Shown one piece after another: positions 1 through 5,090 of a stretch of DNA of 7,974 nucleotides. A model generated the notes under the pieces. It ran no database searches and was not told the origin of the DNA. It saw only the letters and a list, made by a program, of their open reading frames with translations. This DNA comes from Deltaproteobacteria bacterium (lineage in GTDB: Bacteria > Myxococcota > XYA12-FULL-58-9 > JAUUZB01): contig JAUUZB010000128.1 in the NCBI GenBank assembly GCA_030590185.1, forward strand, positions 1 through 7,974, read 5' to 3'. The first letter of the stretch is position 1; each line of letters starts with the position of its first letter. Both the position numbers and the translations under genes were made by a program.

Positions 1-134
1 CCTCAGCCGCGGGCGCTTCACCTGACCTTTCGCGGTCGGGCCTGGGCTCCGTACTCCTCAGCCGCGGGCGCTTCACCTGACCTTTCGCGGTCGGGCCTGG
101 GCTCCGTACTCCTCAGCCGCGGGCGCCTCACCTG
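1..134. repeat. 55-bp tandem repeat, two exact copies plus a partial third, open at the left edge
   Basis: Positions 1-55 and 56-110 are identical. Positions 111-134 match the first 24 bases of the unit with one mismatch (C instead of T at 127) and then diverge. Each unit contains a dyad on the plus strand (CCTGACC, 6-nt loop, GGTCGGG, with one G-T wobble) and the palindrome CCGCGG. Because 55 is not a multiple of three, the reading frame shifts by one base per unit. On the minus strand the repeat encodes the last residues and the stop of the 5'-nucleotidase gene. The total copy number is unknown because the array reaches the window edge. There are no unique spacers, so it is not a CRISPR array. 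Confidence 0.95.
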
Positions 135-1845
135 CCTCGCTCGGGTAGCGCGCCCGCAGCAGATCGATGAGAGCGTCGCGCAGGGTCGCGTCGAGGATAG
201 TCTGGTCGCCGTCTGCCACCTGGCGGAGCACCACGTTGAGCCCCTCACCCCCGGAGACCAAGAAGTCGCTGGTCGCCAGGGTATAGCGTTGGTCCGGGGC
301 GAGGGCCGCGCCGTCCGTTCTCGTCACCGCATAGCCGCCGCCCCGCGCCACCGCGGTCAGGCCGGCGAGGAATGGTGGCTTGTCGCGCCGCGTGATCAGC
401 TGCCGCACGAACCGTTCCACCTGGACGCCGGTGAGCGTGAGCACCCCTATTTGATTGCCAAAGGGCAGCACCTCGAAGACCTGCCCGTAGATCAACGGGC
501 CGGCCGGCAGGTCGGTACGCACCCCGCCGAGGTTCTGGACGGCGAAGTCGGAGCCTGCGGCCCGCTGCATGGCCCCGGCCACCAGATCCCCGAGTCGGGG
601 CTTGCCCGCATCCCTGATCAGCGGCGCGGGCAGCGTGATCCCGAGGGGCGCGTTCACGGCGTCGCGGACCTCGGCCAGGTACGGTTCGAGCACGTCGGTG
701 ATCGCCGCCGGGATGGTCACCGGCTCGCCGAGGAATTGCGCCTGTCGGATGCCGCCGCTCACTCGATCAGAGCTCTTACCCTCGTGAGCCGGCGTTTCGC
801 AGCCGCCCGTGCTCCACTCATCGAGACAGAGGCGAACGGAGCCGTGGATTTGCGTCCGGGCCGGATCGATGCCGCCGGTCGGCTTGGTGCAGACCTCGGC
901 CAGCGCCAGGTACTGGCCGCGGGCCCCGCCTTGCAGCGCTAGGGTGCCGTTGACCCAGTGATTGACGTGGGAGTGGGTGTGGCCGCCGATGGCGACGTCG
1001 ACCGTGCCCGGGGGAAGGGCGTTGAGCACCCGAAACAACTCTGAGTCTGGATCGCAGCTCGACAGGTCGTGGGGGTCGTCGAGGGATGCGCACTTGCCAC
1101 CGAAGTGTGCGGTCAGGAGGATCAGCTCGGCGCCGCGCGCCCGCAGTTGGCGGGCTTCGGCCACGATCAACGGGATCGGCTCCGGGAACTCGAGGCCGGC
1201 GACGAACTCCGGGCGGGTGACCGTGGGGGTGTCGGTGCCGGCCGCGCCGATGATCCCGACGAGCAGACCGCCCCGGCGCTGACCAGCGTTCACCAGCAGG
1301 CTGGACTGGGTGCCGGGCCAGGTGATCAAGTGGTGGGTGTCGGTCGTTAGGATGTTGAGGGACAGGAACGGGAAAGCCGCCTCGGCCGCGCGTTGTTTGA
1401 GCACCCCCTGCACGTCGGGGGCCTCGGGGGTCAGCGGTCCAAAGTCGAAGTCGTGGTTGCCGATTGCGGTCGCCTGCAGGCCAAGGGCCCCAAAGGCTGC
1501 GACCACGGCGCGGCCCCGGGAGAGGTTGGAGGCCAAGGTACCCTGGTAGAGATCACCGGCGGAGACAAAGACCAGGCGCGAGCCGAAGCGGGCTCGCAAA
1601 ATTTCCAGGTAGCCGGCCACGGCGACGATGCCACCGTAGCGCAGGCGTGCCGGGGCTGGTCCTGCGGCCTCACCGCCCAACGCCACGGCGTCGGTCAGGA
1701 ATGGCTCGAGGCTGCCGTGCAGATCGCTATCACCCACCACGGCCACGCAACCGGGGTTGGCGCCTCGCGCCTCGCGGCCCAGGGCACTCGCGGCCACCAA
1801 GGCGAGCAGGGGCAGGAAAAAAACCGAACGGGTCATGCTCCCCAT
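73..1845 (-). CDS. Exported bifunctional metallophosphatase/5'-nucleotidase
   Basis: This belongs to the UshA/5'-nucleotidase family, which hydrolyses nucleoside monophosphates and related phosphate esters with two metal ions, usually in the periplasm. With the start at 1845 it has 590 residues, a normal length. A hydrophobic signal peptide lies at about residues 8-23. The metallophosphatase motifs are visible in order: DSDLHG (D41, H43), SAGDLYQG (D98), GNHDF (N130-D132), TAHFG (H247) and GGHTHSH (H289, H291). The C-terminal 5'-nucleotidase domain shows NLGGVR (438-443), LPFGN and FLVSGGEG (527-534); the last is usually GGDG. The ATG at 1845 is preceded by CAGGT at a workable distance. ATG at 1836 is an alternative, and the frame stays open to 1929, but an upstream start would bury the signal peptide. 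The final residues after RYPS come from the 55-bp repeat and are probably not part of the fold. Five or more cysteines fit an exported protein. The natural substrate cannot be told from sequence. Confidence 0.92.
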   Translation of the reverse strand: MGSMTRSVFFLPLLALVAASALGREARGANPGCVAVVGDSDLHGSLEPFLTDAVALGGEAAGPAPARLRYGGIVAVAGYLEILRARFGSRLVFVSAGDLYQGTLASNLSRGRAVVAAFGALGLQATAIGNHDFDFGPLTPEAPDVQGVLKQRAAEAAFPFLSLNILTTDTHHLITWPGTQSSLLVNAGQRRGGLLVGIIGAAGTDTPTVTRPEFVAGLEFPEPIPLIVAEARQLRARGAELILLTAHFGGKCASLDDPHDLSSCDPDSELFRVLNALPPGTVDVAIGGHTHSHVNHWVNGTLALQGGARGQYLALAEVCTKPTGGIDPARTQIHGSVRLCLDEWSTGGCETPAHEGKSSDRVSGGIRQAQFLGEPVTIPAAITDVLEPYLAEVRDAVNAPLGITLPAPLIRDAGKPRLGDLVAGAMQRAAGSDFAVQNLGGVRTDLPAGPLIYGQVFEVLPFGNQIGVLTLTGVQVERFVRQLITRRDKPPFLAGLTAVARGGGYAVTRTDGAALAPDQRYTLATSDFLVSGGEGLNVVLRQVADGDQTILDATLRDALIDLLRARYPSEAGEAPAAEEYGAQARPRKVR

Positions 1846-1900
1846 GGGGCTACCTGCTTTGGCCGCGGTTATCAAACGTCGCTTCTGATGCATCGTGTCA

Positions 1901-1929
1901 CAACTATCGAGCTGAGAATAATCCATCAA
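1901..1929 (-). promoter_or_regulatory. Possible weak promoter for the nucleotidase gene
   Basis: On the minus strand TTGATG (1924-1929) is followed after 17 bp by TAGTTG (1901-1906), or after 15 bp by GATAGT. The -35 is fair and the -10 poor. The best argument is that the 10-mer GCTCGATAGT spanning this -10 (1903-1912) also covers the -10 region of the divergent Fic promoter (2146-2155). It could equally be a shared regulator site, or chance. Confidence 0.22.
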
Positions 1930-2128
1930 TCAGCGCACGATTTTGGGCTTGGGCCAGGTCGATGGACGAGGTTTCTCCCCCCCCGGGGTCTTGCCGAATC
2001 GCGTTCGGTCGTGTAGGGAGGGGCCCCTAAACCCTCACCCTTCATCTGCTCAAGCACGCGATTTCCATGCTGAATTCACTTGCGCTGACCGATTTCCGGG
2101 AGCTGAGACCCGGATCGCACGTTTCCCT

Positions 2129-2157
2129 TTGACAGATCGGGTGGGGCTCGATAGTAT
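2129..2157 (+). promoter_or_regulatory. Sigma-70-type promoter of the Fic gene
   Basis: A perfect -35 box TTGACA (2129-2134) is followed by a 17-bp spacer and TAGTAT (2152-2157), which keeps the key first, second, fifth and sixth bases of TATAAT. Transcription would start near 2164, giving an untranslated leader of about 62 nt before the ATG at 2227. The AT-rich stretch from 2157 to 2200 also fits a promoter and leader. This is the best promoter in the window. Confidence 0.65.
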
Positions 2158-2213
2158 GCAACTTCCTAGAATTGTTGAGTTATCTTGATAATCCAAAAAA
2201 CCGTAAGGCAAGC

Positions 2214-2229
2214 GAGGATCAAACCCATG
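2214..2229 (+). promoter_or_regulatory. Ribosome binding site that fixes the Fic start
   Basis: GAGG at 2214-2217 lies 9 nt upstream of ATG 2227. The same frame is open to a TTG at 2185, but that TTG has no purine-rich sequence at the right distance. ATG 2227 is therefore the preferred start. Confidence 0.6.
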
Positions 2230-3021
2230 GGCGGGCCTGAGATCGATTGGGCGCAGTTCGACGAGGACGGCGCGATGCGGCAGCGGTACCTGGAGATCGA
2301 CGACCGGACCGAGATCCTCGTCGAGCACATCGAGCGCACCGAATGGACGCTGGATGACTTCCGGGAGATGTGGGACATCTCCTGGATCTTCCACGAGAAC
2401 GGGCTCGAGGGCGTCGTGCTCTCCTATCCGGAGATCAAGAGCGCCGTTGATAACAAGATTATCAGCGACGTCAGCCTGCTCCCGACCTACAAGCACATCA
2501 AGGACCAGAAGTGGTGCATCGATCAGATGCGTGAGCGGTCGAATCAGAAGCGGGCTCCGATCTCGGTTAGCTTCCTCAAGGATTTGCATGGCTGCTTGAT
2601 CGACGACCCGGAGGTGGCCGGGAACTACCGCAAGGACATCCCGATCCATCGCACCTATTTCCACGAGATCGCTCAGCCGACCAAGATCCATCAGCGGCTC
2701 AACGACGTGCTCGACTTTCTCAAGTCCAAGCACGACAAGGAGCTGCACCCGATCGAGCTCGCGGCGGTTCTGCATCACCGCTTCATGCACGTCTTCCCGT
2801 TCTCCAAGTTCAGCGGCATGATCGGTCGCCTGCTGATCAACTTCGTGGTGCACCGCGCCGGCCATCTGCCGGTGGTGATCCACGCCACGGATCGGCAGCG
2901 TTACTACGAGGCGCTGCGGGCCCCGGAGCGGCAGTTCCGCCGCTTCCTGGTCGGCGCCATGGAGAACTCCTTGGACAACGCCATGCGGTTCTTCCAGGCC
3001 CAGCAGCGCGCCGGGGCCTGA
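2227..3021 (+). CDS. Fic-domain protein with a non-canonical, probably inactive catalytic motif
   Basis: Fic enzymes usually transfer AMP from ATP to protein side chains. This 264-residue protein has the class II layout. A degenerate inhibitory-helix motif lies at residues 57-62 (ENGLEG; family form SxxxEG). The flap region is LHGCLIDDPEVAGNYRK. The HPIELAAVLHHRF helix precedes the active site, and DRQRYYEAL follows it. The catalytic loop aligns without gaps to HPFxDGNGRxGR but reads FPFSKFSGMIGR (residues 190-201). The catalytic His is Phe190, the metal-binding Asp/Glu is Lys194, the first Gly is Phe195, Asn is Ser196 and the first Arg is Met198. Only PF, one Gly and the distal GR remain. 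The reading frame is uninterrupted and the scaffold conserved, so this is not a simple decayed gene. It is either a pseudoenzyme or a Fic protein with another chemistry. It has its own promoter and lies 62 bp upstream of a cysteine desulfurase on the same strand. The family call is firm; the loss of AMP transfer is inferred. Confidence 0.88.
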   Translation: MGGPEIDWAQFDEDGAMRQRYLEIDDRTEILVEHIERTEWTLDDFREMWDISWIFHENGLEGVVLSYPEIKSAVDNKIISDVSLLPTYKHIKDQKWCIDQMRERSNQKRAPISVSFLKDLHGCLIDDPEVAGNYRKDIPIHRTYFHEIAQPTKIHQRLNDVLDFLKSKHDKELHPIELAAVLHHRFMHVFPFSKFSGMIGRLLINFVVHRAGHLPVVIHATDRQRYYEALRAPERQFRRFLVGAMENSLDNAMRFFQAQQRAGA

Positions 3022-3046
3022 CCCCAGCGTCGCTCGTCCCGTCTGC

Positions 3047-3075
3047 TTCGAACGCCGAGCGTTTTTCGAACGCCG
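3047..3075 (+). repeat. 11-bp direct repeat with a small hairpin between the Fic and desulfurase genes
   Basis: TTCGAACGCCG occurs at 3047-3057 and again at 3065-3075. Between the copies, AACGC-CGA-GCGTT (3051-3063) can form a 5-bp stem followed by three more T (3064-3066). It could be a weak terminator or an operator for the downstream gene. The stem is too short and the T run too brief for confidence, so readthrough into the desulfurase gene is likely. Confidence 0.3.
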
Positions 3076-3083
3076 GGTCCGTC

Positions 3084-4208
3084 ATGAATCTCGACGCCAA
3101 CGCTGGTCTGCCCGCCACCGCCGCGGCGCGGGCGGCGTACCGCGAGGCCTGCGTCGATTTTGCCAACCCCTCTTCGCCCCACGTACTCGGCCGGCGGGCC
3201 GCGCAACGCCTGGCCGCGGCCCGTGCGGCGGTCGCGACGGCCCTCGGGGCTGAGGCGGGGGAGATCGTCTTCACCAGCGGCGGGACCGAGGCGAACGCCC
3301 TGGCGATCCTGGGGGTGGTGCGGGCGGCGGGCGAGCGCGTCTCCGTGGTGACCACCGCCATCGAGCACCCGTCGGTCACCGGCACCCTCACGGATCTCGC
3401 GGAGGCCGGGGAGATCGACCTCGACGTTGTGCCGGTGGAGCGCCACGGGCGGGTGGACCCGCAGCGCGTCCTGGCCGCGGTGCGCCCCGAGACGCGCCTG
3501 GTGTCGGTGATGGCCGCCAACAACGAGACCGGGGTGTTGCAGCCGGTGGCCGAGATCGCCGCCGGGTTGAGTCCGGGCGGGGTGCTGCTCCACGTCGACG
3601 CCGTGCAGGCCGTGGCCCGTGTGCCGGACGCGGCGGCGGTGGGTGACCTGGTCAGCCTCTCTGGACACAAGCTCGGCGCCGTGGCCGGCATCGGCGCGCT
3701 GCGTATTCGTGCCGGTGTCGAGATCGCCGCCCTGCTGATCGGCGGTGGTCAGGAGCAGGGCCGGCGAGCCAGCACGGAGAACGTCGCGGGCGCTGCCTCC
3801 CTGGCCGCGGCCCTCGCTGAGCCCCACGACACGGCGGCGGTCGCGGCCCGACGGGATCAGCTCGAGGCAGGTCTGCGGGCCGTCGCCGAAGCCCAGACCG
3901 TTGCCCACGAGGTGATCGGCGCTCACCAGCCGCGGCTCGGCAACACCACCTGTGTCCGATTTTGCGACATAGAAGGGGACGCCCTGATGATGGCCCTCGA
4001 CCAGCTCGGGGTGGCGATCAGCACCGGCAGCGCCTGCAGCGTCGGCGCCATCGAGCCGTCACCGGCGTTGCTCGGCATGGGACTGAGCGCCCGGGAGGCG
4101 AGTCAGGTGGTGCGCTACTCCTTGACGACGCACACCACCGACGAGGAGATCGCCCGCGCCATCGCGGCGACAGGGGAGGTGCTCGGGCGGTTGGTGAGAA
4201 ACTCCTAG
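3084..4208 (+). CDS. Cysteine desulfurase (NifS/IscS-type class V aminotransferase fold)
   Basis: This PLP-dependent enzyme converts L-cysteine to L-alanine and holds the sulfur as a persulfide for Fe-S clusters or thiolation. At 374 residues it has the usual length. Visible landmarks are the PLP phosphate site SGGTEAN, the ring-stacking His in AIEHPSV, NNETGVLQP, the Asp in HVDAVQA, and the Schiff-base lysine K196 in SGHKLGA. These are followed by GGGQEQGRRASTEN and the catalytic Cys318 in STGSACSVGAIEPS. The N-terminus LDANAGLP replaces the more common LDNAATTP. The ATG at 3084 starts exactly at the conserved N-terminus, with only a weak RBS. No IscR, IscU, ferredoxin or chaperone gene is adjacent, so this is not a standard isc operon. 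The sulfur acceptor is unknown. It may be co-transcribed with the Fic gene. Confidence 0.93.
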   Translation: MNLDANAGLPATAAARAAYREACVDFANPSSPHVLGRRAAQRLAAARAAVATALGAEAGEIVFTSGGTEANALAILGVVRAAGERVSVVTTAIEHPSVTGTLTDLAEAGEIDLDVVPVERHGRVDPQRVLAAVRPETRLVSVMAANNETGVLQPVAEIAAGLSPGGVLLHVDAVQAVARVPDAAAVGDLVSLSGHKLGAVAGIGALRIRAGVEIAALLIGGGQEQGRRASTENVAGAASLAAALAEPHDTAAVAARRDQLEAGLRAVAEAQTVAHEVIGAHQPRLGNTTCVRFCDIEGDALMMALDQLGVAISTGSACSVGAIEPSPALLGMGLSAREASQVVRYSLTTHTTDEEIARAIAATGEVLGRLVRNS

Positions 4209-4219
4209 GCCCTATCGCG

Positions 4220-4370
4220 AAGGGAGACGCGCAGCGGCTCCCGGAGCCCCGGAGCAGACGCCGCAGGCGGCTGCGCAGGGTGCGGAGCGAGACCCGAAGG
4301 GGCTCGCGCAGCGCGGAGGGAGACCGAAGGGCTCCCGGAGCCCGAAGGAGACGCCGCCAGGCGGCTCCGG
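4220..4370. repeat. Imperfect GC-rich dyad repeats in the convergent intergenic region
   Basis: Two related units (about 4220-4272 and 4316-4366) share the order GGGAGAC, GGCTCCCGGAGCCC and GACGCCGC(C)AGGCGGCT. The middle stretch (4273-4315) uses similar vocabulary (GGAGCGAGACCCGAAGG). The 14-mer GGCTCCCGGAGCCC at 4236-4249 and 4330-4343 is almost wholly self-complementary. CCGGAGCC (4335-4342) can alternatively pair with GGCTCCGG (4363-4370), so competing hairpins are possible. The block starts about 10 bp after the desulfurase stop. It may help end transcription from that side, but has no T run on the plus strand. No protein-like frame stands out. Confidence 0.75.
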
Positions 4371-4377
4371 AGGTCCC

Positions 4378-4403
4378 AAAAAAAAACGCCCAGATCCGAT
4401 CTG
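4378..4403 (-). terminator. Probable intrinsic terminator of the dacB operon
   Basis: Read on the minus strand, CAGAT-CGG-ATCTG (4391-4403) forms a 5-bp stem, followed by GGCG and then nine T (plus-strand A run 4378-4386). It lies 20-45 bp after the stop of the last gene of the minus-strand operon. The T run is excellent, but the stem is short and separated from it by 4 nt, so efficiency is uncertain. Confidence 0.45.
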
Positions 4404-4424
4404 TGAGAGAGCCTCGAGTGCCGC

Positions 4425-5090
4425 CTACTTCGGGATCGCCTTGAGCACCGGCTTGTTGCCCTTGAGCACGACCTTGAACTCGACGTTGGCGCACTTGTAG
4501 CGCTCCTTGAGCGTCGCGGTCTGCTTGGTCACGGTCCGGGCGAGGGCCTCGATGCTGAGGGTCTTGGTGGCACCGGAGGTGCGTTGCGCATTGACGTAGG
4601 CGGCGTGCAGGCTCTTGAGGTGTGCCGAGTGCTCAACCGGCTTGGCCGCGGCCTTGGGGACCGCCGCCTTCTTCGCCGCCGTCGCCGGGGCATTCGGCCC
4701 TGCGGTCGCCGCTGCCCCACCGGCGTCGCCGCCAACCGCCGCGGCCCGCTTCTCGCGCTCGAGCCGGCGGGCCTCCTCTTCGGCCTGGCGTTGGGCGAGC
4801 AGGCGCTCCGCCTTTAGAATATGGCGCCTGTAGGTCCCCTCTTCGATCTGGCGGCAGATGCGGTTCCAGTAGGACTCGTGGGTGATCAACGTTGCCTGGA
4901 GCTGTTGCAGCCGGAACTTGCGCGCCGTGTTGACCGTGTAGTCGGCGCGCAGGCGCCGCAGGGTCGCCTTGACTCGGTTGTGCTCCTCGATCGGCTCGAC
5001 CCGTTCGACCCCGGCGAAATACTTCTCAAAGGCCAGGCGGAGCTTTTTGATCTCCGTCTCGAGCTGGTCCAGGTCCGCGTGCTCACTCAT
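4425..5090 (-). CDS. MXAN_5187 C-terminal-domain-like helical protein, function unknown
   Basis: This 221-residue protein has no signal peptide or membrane segment. Residues 7-118 are charged and strongly helical, probably coiled coil, with FEKYFAGVERVEP, LRRLRADY and SYWNRICRQIEEGTYRR. Residues 119-152 are a low-complexity Ala/Gly/Pro/Lys linker. Residues 153-221 form a second conserved block with LHAAYVNAQR, TLKERYKC and VEFKVVLKGNKPVLKAIPK. Both blocks resemble the family named after the C-terminus of Myxococcus MXAN_5187, as I remember it. No biochemical role is known to me. Its ATG overlaps the dacB stop in an ATGA, so translation is probably coupled and the two are in one operon. That implies a link to cell-wall work or simply joint expression, although this protein looks cytoplasmic. 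The start is fixed by the overlap. Confidence 0.85.
   Translation of the reverse strand: MSEHADLDQLETEIKKLRLAFEKYFAGVERVEPIEEHNRVKATLRRLRADYTVNTARKFRLQQLQATLITHESYWNRICRQIEEGTYRRHILKAERLLAQRQAEEEARRLEREKRAAAVGGDAGGAAATAGPNAPATAAKKAAVPKAAAKPVEHSAHLKSLHAAYVNAQRTSGATKTLSIEALARTVTKQTATLKERYKCANVEFKVVLKGNKPVLKAIPK

Larger units (their letters stand above)
1846..2226. other. Divergent intergenic region between the nucleotidase and Fic genes
   Basis: This 381-bp gap separates two divergently transcribed genes. It holds the Fic promoter and RBS (listed separately) and a possible weak promoter for the nucleotidase. It also contains a run of eight C followed by four G (1977-1988), a small perfect hairpin CCGAA-TCGCG-TTCGG (1994-2008), and the palindrome GGGGCCCC (2020-2027). 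The composition becomes clearly AT-richer from about 2120. I see no convincing small gene. Frames that stay open here are extensions of the neighbours or antisense reading. Confidence 0.7.

Noticed and set aside
1..134. Possible CRISPR array
   Set aside because: The units abut with no unique spacers, so it is a plain tandem repeat.
289..942. Plus-strand open frame of 217 codons within the nucleotidase gene
   Set aside because: It is antisense to a gene with all family motifs. Its Arg/Gly/His-rich composition is typical of a shadow frame in GC-rich DNA, and it has no recognisable domain.
1994..2008. Hairpin CCGAA-TCGCG-TTCGG as a terminator
   Set aside because: It is only a 5-bp stem, has no T run on either strand, and lies in a region upstream of both divergent genes, where no terminator is expected.
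2050..2883. Minus-strand open frame of 277 codons opposite the Fic gene
   Set aside because: The plus strand encodes a clear Fic fold with promoter and RBS. The minus frame is rich in Asp/Val/Leu as expected from reversed codons and matches no family I know.
2904..3926. Minus-strand open frame of 340 codons opposite the cysteine desulfurase
   Set aside because: The desulfurase has all catalytic landmarks. The opposite frame is His/Arg/Gly-rich shadow sequence.
4220..4370. Relation between the 55-bp repeat at the left edge and the dyad repeats here
   Set aside because: They share only short strings such as GGAGCCC and GACC(G)CGAA, which are expected by chance in DNA this GC-rich.
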